Source of the DNA: an uncultured Clostridia bacterium
Lineage (GTDB): Bacteria; Bacillota; Clostridia; Oscillospirales; Ruminococcaceae
Assembly (NCBI GenBank): GCA_947631995.1
Contig: CANRNT010000013.1
Span: forward strand, 1-47,965
Length of the DNA: 47,965 bases
Reading direction: 5' to 3'
Each line of letters begins with the position of its first letter. Positions within the stretch are counted from its first letter, which is position 1. A program made the translations under genes and the position numbers. Shown piece by piece: positions 34,756 to 43,328 of the stretch. Under the pieces are notes generated by a model. It saw only the letters and a program-made list of their open reading frames with translations. It searched no databases and was not told where the DNA came from.

Positions 34756-35324
34756 CAGTAGCTTTCCAATGCGATAACGTATATCTCTCCGCTTACCATT
34801 GGCAGTCCCGACGCGCCGAACGAAGCGCTGGCGCACAGTGTTCCCTCGTATTCGTATGTTCCGTATTCCTCGCTTGAATAGCTGACACCGTCCAGCTCGC
34901 CGAGGGTCGTATACACCGCCCAGAACTCATTTGCCGAAGCGTCGGCTGTTACACCGTTTACGGCTTCGATATACAGACCGTAATCGCTCTGGGAACCTGT
35001 ATAGTCAAGCTTTCCGCTATCCTTGAGGGCGTTCAGGGCGTCCTCCAGACTTCCGCTCGTGACATTTGACTTTATGACAACGGCGTCATCGCCGCTGTAC
35101 ACCACTTCATAATCTTCCTGAGCCGCCTCAGAACTTTCCTCTTTCGCTGTGGTAGTCTGCGCTTCTAAAGCAGAGCTGATATCCGCTTCGGTCGTCGTGA
35201 CCGCAGATGTAGCCGCTGAAGAAGATGTTTTATTTTCAGATACGTCTCCGCCGCCGCACGAAGCAAGCATAACGGCTAAAGACGCTATGACTGCTGTGTA
35301 TTTTACAAATCCTGTTATTTTCAC
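34755..35324 (-). CDS. Lipoprotein with DUF4430 (transcobalamin-like) domain
   Basis: The protein is 189 residues from GTG 35324 with GGAGG upstream. The type II signal peptide has lipobox LASC (Cys23). An acidic Ser/Thr-rich linker (about 24-75) leads to a C-terminal domain with SGSLEDALNALKDSGKLDYTG, YGLYIEAVNGVTADA and FWAVYTTLGELDGVSYSS. This order fits the DUF4430 domain, which resembles the C-terminal domain of transcobalamin/intrinsic factor. The protein probably binds cobalamin or a similar ligand outside the cell and passes it to the ECF-like protein encoded by the next gene, with which it shares a stop/start base. Confidence 0.65.
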   Translation of the reverse strand: MKITGFVKYTAVIASLAVMLASCGGGDVSENKTSSSAATSAVTTTEADISSALEAQTTTAKEESSEAAQEDYEVVYSGDDAVVIKSNVTSGSLEDALNALKDSGKLDYTGSQSDYGLYIEAVNGVTADASANEFWAVYTTLGELDGVSYSSEEYGTYEYEGTLCASASFGASGLPMVSGEIYVIALESY

Positions 35325-35376
35325 AAGTTTTCCTCCAATATTTCATATTAACAAACGCGCATTCATCACAAGACAT

Positions 35377-35405
35377 ATGATAACACATATTTCATCATTT
35401 TGCAA
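35377..35405 (-). promoter_or_regulatory. Promoter of the B12-methionine operon
   Basis: A minus-strand TTGCAA (35405-35400), 17-bp spacer and TATCAT (35382-35377), about 50 bp upstream of the lipoprotein start. The leader has no room for a cobalamin riboswitch. Confidence 0.65.
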
Positions 35406-35463
35406 GTGAAAATACGGCTTATGCACAATACTTTTTTCTCATAGTGCAGCATAGTCAAAAACT

Positions 35464-35483
35464 ATATCAGATATATCCGATAT
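35464..35483. promoter_or_regulatory. 20-bp near-perfect palindrome between divergent promoters
   Basis: ATATCAGATATATCCGATAT is self-complementary except for one pair (35469/35478). It lies 32 bp upstream of the murT -35 box and 58 bp upstream of the lipoprotein -35 box, a position from which a regulator could act on either. Confidence 0.5.
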
Positions 35484-35515
35484 GATTTTGATGTATGCAA
35501 AGTTTATTTGGGTCG

Positions 35516-35544
35516 TTGACAGAAAAAGACATATATAGTATAAT
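35516..35544 (+). promoter_or_regulatory. murT-gatD promoter
   Basis: TTGACA (35516-35521), 17-bp spacer and TATAAT (35539-35544) match the consensus exactly. Confidence 0.85.
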
Positions 35545-35597
35545 AAATATTAGTGCATTACTGCACCTCATTAATAAAAAAGACGCGGAGGCTCAAA

Positions 35598-36938
35598 TTG
35601 AAAAGGCTTTTGATACTTATAGGAAAAATTATAGTCAGGATACTTCGCCTGTTCAGGCGCAACGCAGGCAACCTGCCGGGAATAATACTATGGCACCTTT
35701 CGCGGCACAAATGCTGCTCTATGTTCAAGGTCGACTGCCCTATTATTGCGATAACAGGCACGAACGGAAAGACGTCCGTTACCAACTGCATAGCACAGCT
35801 TTTTGAGCGCAGCGGCAAAAACATAATAACGAACAAAGAGGGCAACAACCTCGACACGGGAATATGTTCTTTGCTTTTGCGCTACTGCGATATGTCGGGG
35901 CGAGTAAAGGCTGATATGCTTATTCTGGAAACGGACGAGTCGCATGTTCCCGTTGTATACTCGCAGTTGAAGCTGGAAACGCTTGTCGTTCTGGATTTCT
36001 TCCGCGACCAGCTTGACCGCAACGGCGAAATGGAAACTCTGATACGCAAGATAGAGGGCTTTGCAAAGACGTTTGAGGGCAATCTTATACTCAACGGCGA
36101 CGACCCGAACACGGCGCGCATAGGCAGGCAAAACCCGAATAACAAAAACGTAAAATACTTTCACGCCGAAAGGTACGCATTCGCGACCGACAGCATTTTT
36201 GAAGCTTCGGAAGGTCGGTTCTGCCCGTTCTGCGGTAAGGCTCTCAAATACGAATACTATCAGTACTCGCACATCGGCAAATTTATCTGCGAGGACTGCG
36301 GCTTCGGCGACTATGAGCCGTACATCACGGCAAGCGATATCGACCTTGAAAAGCCTGTGTTCACCGCAGGCGGAGTTACCTATTCGCCTAAGCAGGGCAG
36401 TATTTACAACGTATACAACATGACGGCTGTTGCGGCGGTGGCAAAGCTTTACGGCATTGAACAGAACATCACAAACGGCGTTATAAACGAATACACCGTA
36501 CAAAACGGGCGCATGGAGACGTTTATGCTAGGCGACCGCGAGACCACTTTGAACCTTGCGAAAAATCCCGTCGGCGCGAACATGACGCTGCGAGTTATGA
36601 ACGAGATGAAAGGCGAAAAAGAGCTGCTTTTCGTGCTGAACGACAACGTTGCTGACGGTCTCGATGTTTCGTGGATATGGGATATAAATTTCAGCGTATT
36701 CAAAAACGTTACGCGTGTTGTGACTGCGGGAACGAGGGCTTACGACATCGCGGTGAGGATAAAATGCTCGGGCTATGACGAAAGCCTTATAACTGTTATC
36801 CCCGACCTTGACGGCGCAGTTGAAGAGCTTGCCAAAAACGCGGGCAGAAAGTTCGTTATCGCGAATTACACAGCCGTTCAGCCGACCCGCGCCGCGCTGA
36901 AAAGGTATATAGCTAAAAATTCGGCAAGGAGCTGTTAA
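35598..36938 (+). CDS. murT: Lipid II isoglutaminyl synthase, Mur-ligase-like subunit
   Basis: MurT activates the glutamate of the lipid II stem peptide with ATP; GatD supplies ammonia, giving isoglutamine. The proposed start is TTG 35598 (LKRLLILIGKIIVRIL), 6 nt after GGAGG; an in-frame ATG at 35553 has no ribosome site. From TTG the protein is 446 residues. It contains the ATP loop AITGTNGKTSVTN, a C4 zinc ribbon (CPFCGKALKY...FICEDCGFGDY), which is characteristic of MurT, the Mur ligase central domain, and the C-terminal DUF1727 region (LFVLNDNVADGLDVSWIWDINF). gatD follows immediately. Confidence 0.94.
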   Translation: MKRLLILIGKIIVRILRLFRRNAGNLPGIILWHLSRHKCCSMFKVDCPIIAITGTNGKTSVTNCIAQLFERSGKNIITNKEGNNLDTGICSLLLRYCDMSGRVKADMLILETDESHVPVVYSQLKLETLVVLDFFRDQLDRNGEMETLIRKIEGFAKTFEGNLILNGDDPNTARIGRQNPNNKNVKYFHAERYAFATDSIFEASEGRFCPFCGKALKYEYYQYSHIGKFICEDCGFGDYEPYITASDIDLEKPVFTAGGVTYSPKQGSIYNVYNMTAVAAVAKLYGIEQNITNGVINEYTVQNGRMETFMLGDRETTLNLAKNPVGANMTLRVMNEMKGEKELLFVLNDNVADGLDVSWIWDINFSVFKNVTRVVTAGTRAYDIAVRIKCSGYDESLITVIPDLDGAVEELAKNAGRKFVIANYTAVQPTRAALKRYIAKNSARSC

Positions 36939-36939
36939 A

Positions 36940-37665
36940 ATGAGCGAGATAAAAATACTTCATATGTACGCTGATATGCTCGACCTTTACGGCGACAGCG
37001 GCAACATGGAGATACTTTCATACCGCTGCCGCATGCGGGGCATTGAGTGCAATATTGACAAATATTCGATAGATATGCCCGCTCCCGATTTTTCACAGTA
37101 CGATATGATATACATCGGCGGCGGCGCGGACTTAGAGCAGCAGCACATTGCAAACGACCTGCTCTCATGCAAAGACGGCATTGAAAAAGCATACAAAAAC
37201 GGCACTTTTCTTTTTCTTATCTGCGGCGGCTATCAGCTTATGGGCAAGTATTACCGTGACGCAGACGGAAACGAAATTCCCGGGCTGGGGCTTTTTGATT
37301 ACTACACCGTTGCGCCGATCAGCCGCAGAAAACGCTGCATAGGCAACATTGTTGTAAGCACCGACATCACGGGGGAGGAAATTAAGATAGTCGGTTTTGA
37401 GAACCACGGCGGTCAGACGCAAGACATAAAAACGCCGCTTGGCAAGGTCCTTTACGGCAACGGCAACGTATCAAAGGGCGAAAGCGAGGGCTACTTTGAA
37501 AAGAACGTCATCGCGACATATATGCACGGCCCTATGCTTTCAAAAAACCCCGAAATTGCCGACTATATGATAAGTTACTGTCTGCACGGCGGCGAGCTTT
37601 CACCGCTGAGCGACAAGCTGGAGCTTGACTGCCGAAATGTAATGCTGGACAGGCTTTTGAAATAA
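36940..37665 (+). CDS. gatD: Lipid II isoglutaminyl synthase, glutaminase subunit
   Basis: GatD is a CobB/CobQ-like class I glutamine amidotransferase of 241 residues. The nucleophile is the cysteine in FLFLICGGYQLMGKYY, and the partner histidine is in NVIATYMHGPMLSKNP. YIGGGADLEQQHIA and VGFENHGGQT are family blocks. It starts one base after the murT stop, consistent with a 1:1 complex. The same fold is used in cobyric acid synthesis, but its place beside murT decides the assignment. Confidence 0.94.
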   Translation: MSEIKILHMYADMLDLYGDSGNMEILSYRCRMRGIECNIDKYSIDMPAPDFSQYDMIYIGGGADLEQQHIANDLLSCKDGIEKAYKNGTFLFLICGGYQLMGKYYRDADGNEIPGLGLFDYYTVAPISRRKRCIGNIVVSTDITGEEIKIVGFENHGGQTQDIKTPLGKVLYGNGNVSKGESEGYFEKNVIATYMHGPMLSKNPEIADYMISYCLHGGELSPLSDKLELDCRNVMLDRLLK

Positions 37666-37668
37666 CAT

Positions 37669-37699
37669 CAAAAAAGGACGGATATACCGTCCTTTTTTA
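37669..37699. terminator. Bidirectional terminator between gatD and yebC
   Basis: AAAAAAGGACGG/CCGTCCTTTTTT is a 12-bp perfect stem with a 5-nt loop and T-runs on both strands. Confidence 0.92.
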
Positions 37700-37718
37700 G
37701 TGTCATATAATTATGCCT

Positions 37719-38447
37719 CTAGTCGTCCATTTCCCAGTTATGGTAAACGTTCTGTACGTCGTCGTTATCCTCAAGATGTTCTAAAAGCATAGTCATCTTT
37801 TTGATAGCTTCCTCATCGGTAAGCTTGGTATAGGTGGAGGGCACCATTTCGGTCTCGGCCGAGATGACCTTATAACCCATTCCTCTGAAAGCCTCGGCGA
37901 CCGTAAGCACATCGTTAGGTTCGCAGGAGGCTTCTATAACGTCGTCCTCGATACTGAAATCTGTTGCTCCCGCCTCGAAGATATCCTCCATTACTTTTTC
38001 CTCGCTTTGGTTTTCGTACTCCATAACTATAGTACCCTGCGAGGTGAACATGAACGAAACGCAGCCTGTTGTACCGAGGTTTCCGCCGAACTTATCAAAA
38101 TAGTGGCGGATATCCCCTGCTGTTCTGTTCTTGTTATCGGTCAGGCACTCGACTATTACGGCAACTCCGTTAGGGCCGTAGCCCTCGTAGACGTTGCTCT
38201 GGTAGTTGGTCTTGTCGCCGTCGCCTGCTGCTTTTTTGATAATTCTGTCTATATTGTCGTTGGGTACGTTATTAGCCTTTGCCTTGGATATAAGCTCACG
38301 GAGCTTGGCGTTGTTGTTCGGGTCGGGACCGCCCTCACGGACTACAACGGCTATCTCTCTGCCTATCTTGGTGAACACCTTGGCTCTTGCGCCGTCGGTA
38401 GCTTCTTTCTTTCTTCTTATGGTTGCCCATTTTGAATGTCCTGACAT
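37719..38447 (-). CDS. yebC: YebC/PmpR-family protein
   Basis: The 242-residue protein has the signature MSGHSKWATIRRKKEATDGARAKVF and the usual three-domain length. Members have been described as transcription regulators and, more recently, as ribosome-associated factors that help at proline stretches. Either activity could apply. AGGAGG lies 7 nt before the ATG. It is the last gene of the rplU-prp-rpmA-obg-mrnC group, 10 nt downstream of mrnC, and shares its direction. Confidence 0.93.
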   Translation of the reverse strand: MSGHSKWATIRRKKEATDGARAKVFTKIGREIAVVVREGGPDPNNNAKLRELISKAKANNVPNDNIDRIIKKAAGDGDKTNYQSNVYEGYGPNGVAVIVECLTDNKNRTAGDIRHYFDKFGGNLGTTGCVSFMFTSQGTIVMEYENQSEEKVMEDIFEAGATDFSIEDDVIEASCEPNDVLTVAEAFRGMGYKVISAETEMVPSTYTKLTDEEAIKKMTMLLEHLEDNDDVQNVYHNWEMDD

Positions 38448-38457
38448 AAATATCCTC

Positions 38458-38895
38458 CTATTTTCTGTTAGTTATCTTATCATCGCCGACAACATCGTCA
38501 GCCATGCTCCATACATACTCAAATATCTCGTCCAACCTATCGGTATTGCCCGTAAGATACAAAAATCCGAACAGGCACTCCAGTCCTGTTGCCTGCCTGT
38601 ATTCAAGCGCGGTGGAATGTTTGGGCGGCGACACGCCGTTTGCGTTTTGTCCTCTTCTGGCGATATACAGCTCATCGGGCGTAAGAAAACCGTTTTCGGC
38701 AAGCGACTTCATCGCTTTCGCCTGATACTCGCAGCACGCCATTTTTACCGCCTTACTGTGCAGCTTATTTACGGGCATATTCGCCTGCATGACTATTTTA
38801 GTCCGCAGATACGTTTCATAAACGCTGTCGCCCAGAAAAGCAAGCGTCAGCGGACTATACAGGTTTGCCGACTTCTGCGGCATTTCAGGTATCAT
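38458..38895 (-). CDS. mrnC: Mini-ribonuclease III
   Basis: Mini-III is an RNase III catalytic domain without the double-stranded RNA-binding domain; it matures 23S rRNA ends in Bacillus. The 145-residue length is typical. The catalytic region LAFLGDSVYETYLRTKIV near residue 20 and ARRGQNANG, then ATGLECLFGFLYLTG with the second acidic motif, are present. GGAGGAG precedes the ATG. Confidence 0.93.
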   Translation of the reverse strand: MIPEMPQKSANLYSPLTLAFLGDSVYETYLRTKIVMQANMPVNKLHSKAVKMACCEYQAKAMKSLAENGFLTPDELYIARRGQNANGVSPPKHSTALEYRQATGLECLFGFLYLTGNTDRLDEIFEYVWSMADDVVGDDKITNRK

Positions 38896-38916
38896 GACGC
38901 TCCTCCGTTCATATCA

Positions 38917-40194
38917 TCACTTTACAAATTCAAACTCAAAGTCGAATATAGACACCGTATCGCCCTCTTGTATCCCCATTTGCTCCAGCTTATCTATAAC
39001 GCCCGTATCTCGCAGCACCTTCTGAAAATACAGCAGAGAGTCGTAGCTGTCGACATTGACGGTACGCAAAATATCCCAAAGCCACGGAGCTTCCACGAAA
39101 TACACGCCGTCCTCAACGGTAACGCTGAAATCGCGGTTCGCGACAAGCTTTTCGCGCAGCTCCTCCTCTGTCAGCGGCTGCGGCTCGTAATACTTAACGG
39201 GCGGCAGCTTATCGAGCTCTTCTCCTATCGCGAGCGCAAGCTCTTTTGTGCCCGATGTCGTGGCGGCAGAGATCTCAAAAAATCGCATACCCCTGCTCTC
39301 CACATAATTTTTCAGTCTGTCTATCTGCTCACGCGAAGCCATATCGCACTTATTTGCGGCTACTATCTGCTTTGCGGCTGCAAGCTCCTCGCTGAAGTTG
39401 GCAAGCTCGCGGTCGATGATACCGATATCCTCCACAGGGTCTCTGCCCTCGATACCCGAAGCGTCCACAACGTGAACTATAAGCCTGCACCTCTCGACGT
39501 GTCTTAAAAACTCGTGACCCAGACCGACGCCGTCGCTCGCGCCCTCGATAAGTCCCGGAATATCGGCAACGACATACGACTTTTCATCGTTTAGCTTTAC
39601 CACGCCGAGCACGGGGGTAAGCGTTGTGAAATGGTAGTTGGCTATCTTAGGTCTCGCGGCGGAAATGACCGAAATAAGCGTTGATTTGCCCACATTCGGA
39701 AAGCCGACCAATCCCACGTCGGCGATAAGCTTCAGCTCCAATATAACATCATACTCATCGCCGCGGAAGCCGGGCTTTGCAAACTTGGGTATCTGGCGGG
39801 TAGAGGTAGCAAAATGGGCGTTGCCTCTTCCGCCTTTTCCTCCCTGCGCGACCACCACAGGCTCGTCGCCCGACATATCGGCAAGTATCCTGCCGCTTTC
39901 GCAGTCCTTTATAACAGTACCTCTCGGCACTTTTATAACGAGCGGCTCGGCGTTTTTGCCCGAGCAGTTTTTGCCCGAGCCGTCGGCGCCCTTATCGGCA
40001 GCAAATTTTCTTTTGGCGCGAAACTCTATCAAGTTAGTCATAGAGCTGTCCACCTGAAACACTATATCTCCGCCCTTGCCGCCGTCGCCGCCGTCGGGAC
40101 CTCCCGCAGCGATATACTTTTCCCTATGGAACGACACGCAGCCGTCGCCGCCGTCGCCTGCCTTTATATGGATCTTCGCTTTATCTACGAACAT
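38917..40194 (-). CDS. obg: GTPase Obg
   Basis: ObgE/CgtA is a ribosome-associated GTPase involved in 50S assembly and stress control. The start at 40194 (MFVDKAKIHIKAGDGGDGCVSF) follows GGAGA and gives 425 residues. It has the glycine-rich Obg fold (1 to about 158), the G domain (GFPNVGKSTLISVIS, DIPGLIEGASDGVGLGHEFLRHVERC, ANKCD, SAAT), and a C-terminal OCT domain (about 345-425) seen in many Gram-positive Obg proteins. It lies 3' to rpmA, as in most bacteria. Confidence 0.96.
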   Translation of the reverse strand: MFVDKAKIHIKAGDGGDGCVSFHREKYIAAGGPDGGDGGKGGDIVFQVDSSMTNLIEFRAKRKFAADKGADGSGKNCSGKNAEPLVIKVPRGTVIKDCESGRILADMSGDEPVVVAQGGKGGRGNAHFATSTRQIPKFAKPGFRGDEYDVILELKLIADVGLVGFPNVGKSTLISVISAARPKIANYHFTTLTPVLGVVKLNDEKSYVVADIPGLIEGASDGVGLGHEFLRHVERCRLIVHVVDASGIEGRDPVEDIGIIDRELANFSEELAAAKQIVAANKCDMASREQIDRLKNYVESRGMRFFEISAATTSGTKELALAIGEELDKLPPVKYYEPQPLTEEELREKLVANRDFSVTVEDGVYFVEAPWLWDILRTVNVDSYDSLLYFQKVLRDTGVIDKLEQMGIQEGDTVSIFDFEFEFVK

Positions 40195-40272
40195 ATTATT
40201 TCTCCGTTTACTCTGTTTACAAAAGTAAGACCCCAAGCGATGTTCCGCTCAGGGTCCTATGCTTTAAAAGAC

Positions 40273-40554
40273 TTACGCCTGCGGATAAACAGATACCTGC
40301 TTTCTATCCTTACCCATTCTTTCAAACTTTACAACGCCGTCAGCAGTTGCAAAAAGGGTATCATCGCTGCCCTTTCCTACGTTAGTACCGGGGTGAAAGT
40401 GTGTTCCTCTCTGGCGAACGAGAATGTTGCCTGCAAGGACAAACTGACCGTCGGCTCTTTTTACGCCAAGTCTTTTTGCCTGAGAGTCACGTCCGTTCTT
40501 AGTAGAACCCGAACCCTTTTTATGAGCAAAAAACTGCATTGAGATCTTTATCAT
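40273..40554 (-). CDS. rpmA: Ribosomal protein L27 with cleavable N-terminal extension
   Basis: L27 reaches the peptidyl transferase centre of the 50S subunit. The 93-residue protein begins [20 protein letters not shown], in which the first nine residues form the Firmicutes extension that must be removed after Phe9 before assembly. The Prp protease that performs this cut is encoded immediately upstream. The ATG at 40554 follows GGAGG at 10 nt, which supports translation of the extension rather than an internal start at Met6. Confidence 0.96.
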   Translation of the reverse strand: MIKISMQFFAHKKGSGSTKNGRDSQAKRLGVKRADGQFVLAGNILVRQRGTHFHPGTNVGKGSDDTLFATADGVVKFERMGKDRKQVSVYPQA

Positions 40555-40595
40555 GGTAATTACACCTCCGTAATTATGTTCTCTCCGAGGACAAG

Positions 40596-40916
40596 CTATA
40601 CCTGCTTGTTCTCGATCCTGATACAGCCGGGAAACTCATCTGACAGCATATCGAGCTGCATAAGCAGGCTCAACATGAGCTTATCGCCTATGCCGTCGGC
40701 GTCCTCCCCGAGCTTCAACATTATTTCATTTTCCGTAACCCTGACCTTAGCTTTCAGTCCGAACACCTCGGTCACGGCATTCGCGGTCATCATTACGGCA
40801 GAAGAAACGCTTGCGCAGGCAATATCGTTTCCTATATCCGCATATCCCGCATGACCCGAAACATGAAATCCGAGCATTTTTTTATGCTCGTCATTATAAA
40901 ATTTTGCCGTTATCAT
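40596..40916 (-). CDS. prp: Ribosomal-processing cysteine protease Prp
   Basis: Prp (YsxB) removes the N-terminal extension of L27. The 106-residue protein carries the catalytic pair His22 (VSGHAGYAD) and Cys34 (IACASVSS), matching the spacing in the studied S. aureus enzyme. It lies between rplU and rpmA, starting 4 nt after the rplU stop. This placement is conserved in Firmicutes that have the L27 extension. Confidence 0.94.
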   Translation of the reverse strand: MITAKFYNDEHKKMLGFHVSGHAGYADIGNDIACASVSSAVMMTANAVTEVFGLKAKVRVTENEIMLKLGEDADGIGDKLMLSLLMQLDMLSDEFPGCIRIENKQV

Positions 40917-40920
40917 AAGG

Positions 40921-41232
40921 TCACGCCTTTATTGCGTCGATCCTTACCTGAGTATACGGCTGTCTGTGACCCTGCTTGGTCTTTTCGCCCTTCTTGGGCT
41001 TATAGGTGAAAACGGTTATCTTTTTCGACTTGCCGTTCTTAACGACTGTTGCCGAAACGCTTGCGCCGTCAACATACGGTGTACCGACAGTTATAGCGTC
41101 GTCGCTTCCTACTGCCATTACCTTATCAAAGTTCACCTTTTCATCTGCCTCGGCAGTCAGCTTTTCGATAAAGAGGACATCGCCTTCCTTTACCTGATAC
41201 TGCTTTCCGCCGGTCTCAATTACTGCGTACAT
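40921..41232 (-). CDS. rplU: Ribosomal protein L21
   Basis: L21 is a 50S subunit protein of 103 residues. Diagnostic segments are [25 protein letters not shown] and, at the C-terminus, [22 protein letters not shown]. It heads the rplU-prp-rpmA-obg-mrnC-yebC series and is preceded by a structured leader and a strong promoter. Confidence 0.97.
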   Translation of the reverse strand: MYAVIETGGKQYQVKEGDVLFIEKLTAEADEKVNFDKVMAVGSDDAITVGTPYVDGASVSATVVKNGKSKKITVFTYKPKKGEKTKQGHRQPYTQVRIDAIKA

Positions 41233-41261
41233 TAGGTTTGCACCTGCCTTTATTCAAAACT

Positions 41262-41316
41262 CGCTGTACAATGGCGCGAAGCCTGAAGCTTCATCTTTAA
41301 TGCTCAATTACAAGCG
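41262..41316 (-). ncRNA. L21-leader-like hairpin in the rplU 5' UTR
   Basis: On the minus strand CGCTTGTA (41316-41309) pairs with TACAGCG (41268-41262) with one bulged base, enclosing a GAAGC/GCTTC hairpin. The place, between promoter and rplU start, suits the autoregulatory L21 leader known in Firmicutes. The fit to the published family was not tested. Confidence 0.5.
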
Positions 41317-41324
41317 GCCTTTCT

Positions 41325-41353
41325 ATTATACAACAATCCGTTCTCAAAGTCAA
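41325..41353 (-). promoter_or_regulatory. rplU operon promoter
   Basis: A minus-strand TTGACT (41353-41348), 17-bp spacer and TATAAT (41330-41325). Confidence 0.85.
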
Positions 41354-41506
41354 CGAGAGTATTTGCAAGGTGCGAATTGTTAACAAAAAATTTACAATTT
41401 GTTTTGCTTTCGGCTGACATTGCACCGCTATATTATTCTCTTTCTTTCAGCGATAATACGAACAAATATTATCAATGGTGAAAAATCAAGCATTTAACGA
41501 CAATAA

Positions 41507-41535
41507 TTGACAAATATTATATTTAATGATATACT
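41507..41535 (+). promoter_or_regulatory. LRR gene pair promoter
   Basis: TTGACA (41507-41512), 17-bp spacer and TATACT (41530-41535), 22 bp before the first LRR gene. The rest of the gap back to the rplU promoter holds no gene. Confidence 0.75.
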
Positions 41536-41557
41536 TATATATATAGGAGGTTATGAT

Positions 41558-43297
41558 ATGAAACTCTTTACTAAGCTCATGGCTTCGGCTGCGGTATTTA
41601 TCACTATGTCATGCTGTTTTGCGCTGTCCGCGCAGGCATACGACCCTGTACCTATCGATGAAGAACATTTCCCGGACAAGGCATTAAGAATGTATGTTAC
41701 GGCTAATTTTGACAAGGACAAAGATAAAATACTTTCCGATGAAGAAATATCAAAGGCTACAATAATACAGATCACCGATAACTCGGAAGTTTCATCTGCC
41801 GACGGACTTCAATATTTGCCTGAGCTCGTTACTCTGAAGCTAAAGGGCGTTGAAGGAACTATTGACCTTTCTCAAAACTCAAAACTGGAGGTGCTGTCGT
41901 TAGTTGGCGACTTTGAAGCGCTTGACCTCAGCACTTGTCCCAATATCAAAGAACTGCACATATTCAGTTTATCGCTTGCCGAGCTAGATATTGACGATCT
42001 GACCGAGCTAAACGATTTGAATATCACCGCTTTTATGCTCAATGACATTGATCTGAGCCATAATACAAAGCTGACTAAATTGTGGCTAGGCGATCTGTTC
42101 AGCAATACCGGTGATATGACCGGTCAGGATGATTACACCGTGACACATACCGATGACGACGATGATTATGTTTCGACCAACGCGCCTATGCACCGTCCTT
42201 TGGATCTCAGCGGCAACCCCGAGCTTACAAATCTGAATCTCTCCCACAGCGGGTTTGATAGTATCGATCTGTCGAATTGCTCCAAGCTGGAGTATATAAA
42301 TATAAGCGGCATAAATGTTCTCAATACGCTTGATCTCAACAGTTGTACAGAGCTTCTCGGATTGACTGTAACTCAATGCAGCGATCTTACTTCTTTAGCT
42401 TTTGACAAATGCTCAAAGCTTGAAAATATCGACATTGAAAATGTCTGCGTTACACAGCTTGATCTTTCAACGGCTCCGTCACTTAAATCTTTTACATATG
42501 CTACCGAAATGATATATTCTGATGTTCCAATAGAAAATATAAATTTCAGCAATTGCGGACAGCTCACGCAGCTATCCGTGACCGGCTCAAAGTTAACGTC
42601 CCTCGATCTCAGCAACTGCACGCAGCTTACTACTGTTGACATATCGGACAACTTATCGCTCAACAATATCAAGCTCAACTGCAAAGACACGCTTAAAAGT
42701 CTTACCGTCAATACCAGCTCATTATACAGGCTCGATCTTACGGACTATTCATCTCTTACCTATCTTTCCTGTTACGAGAACCTTTTGTCCGAACTTGTGA
42801 TAAGCGGCTGCACGGAGCTTCAGACGCTTTATTGTTCAAATAATGCGCTGACAAAGCTTGACCTTTCCAATTCTCCGAAGCTTTATGATCTTGACTGCAC
42901 ATCAAACCATATTACTTCTATAGATATCACACAATGCAAATATCTTATGGAGCTTACAGAGGAACACGTTCAATATAACGAAGGCGGGATAATTTCGTAT
43001 CACGCGCCGCTTAGCAGCGACGACGGTGAAACGGTAGAAGCTTCGCTTGCTATTGACAATGATGTACTTTATAACGGAGAGGAAGAAACAGCAGACTCCG
43101 TTCAAAGCGAACAGCCTGCCGAAACAAGCAAAAACATTTCGGACTCCTCAAAAAGCACTATACCCAAAGGCGCTGCAATAGGCATACTCGGCGGCGTTGG
43201 CGCTGCTGCGATCGCAGCGATAGTAATAAAGATAGTACGTTCTAAGAAAAAGGATGATGATGACGGACCGTCCGACGACGCAAAACCTCTCATCTGA
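41558..43297 (+). CDS. Secreted leucine-rich-repeat protein with EF-hand loop and C-terminal anchor, copy 1
   Basis: The protein is 579 residues from ATG 41558, after TAGGAGG. A signal peptide (likely cut after Ala27, AQA) is followed by PIDEEHFPD and a canonical 12-residue EF-hand loop at 52-63 (DKDKDKILSDEE; acidic or polar ligands at loop positions 1, 3, 5, 9 and 12). About 18-20 leucine-rich repeats follow, with consensus L-x-x-LDLSNCTKL and a cysteine or asparagine at the turn. A membrane helix at about 538-558 and a KKKDDDD cytoplasmic tail end the protein. It is probably a surface protein for binding proteins or glycans. No enzyme domain is present. A paralogue follows 31 nt downstream. 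Confidence 0.85.
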   Translation: MKLFTKLMASAAVFITMSCCFALSAQAYDPVPIDEEHFPDKALRMYVTANFDKDKDKILSDEEISKATIIQITDNSEVSSADGLQYLPELVTLKLKGVEGTIDLSQNSKLEVLSLVGDFEALDLSTCPNIKELHIFSLSLAELDIDDLTELNDLNITAFMLNDIDLSHNTKLTKLWLGDLFSNTGDMTGQDDYTVTHTDDDDDYVSTNAPMHRPLDLSGNPELTNLNLSHSGFDSIDLSNCSKLEYINISGINVLNTLDLNSCTELLGLTVTQCSDLTSLAFDKCSKLENIDIENVCVTQLDLSTAPSLKSFTYATEMIYSDVPIENINFSNCGQLTQLSVTGSKLTSLDLSNCTQLTTVDISDNLSLNNIKLNCKDTLKSLTVNTSSLYRLDLTDYSSLTYLSCYENLLSELVISGCTELQTLYCSNNALTKLDLSNSPKLYDLDCTSNHITSIDITQCKYLMELTEEHVQYNEGGIISYHAPLSSDDGETVEASLAIDNDVLYNGEEETADSVQSEQPAETSKNISDSSKSTIPKGAAIGILGGVGAAAIAAIVIKIVRSKKKDDDDGPSDDAKPLI

Positions 43298-43328
43298 AAA
43301 ATCTACAAACGATAAAGGAGCACTAAAA

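Noticed and set aside
35325-35515. Cobalamin riboswitch upstream of the B12-related lipoprotein
   Set aside because: Only about 50 bp separate promoter and start codon, and no B12-box-like sequence was seen.
35688-36503. 271-codon minus-strand frame antisense to murT
   Set aside because: murT is well supported on the plus strand; the antisense frame has no start signal and no family resemblance.
38206-39507. 433-codon plus-strand frame antisense to yebC, mrnC and obg
   Set aside because: It runs across three well-supported genes on the other strand, has no ribosome site and has no domain-like sequence; it is a codon-bias shadow.
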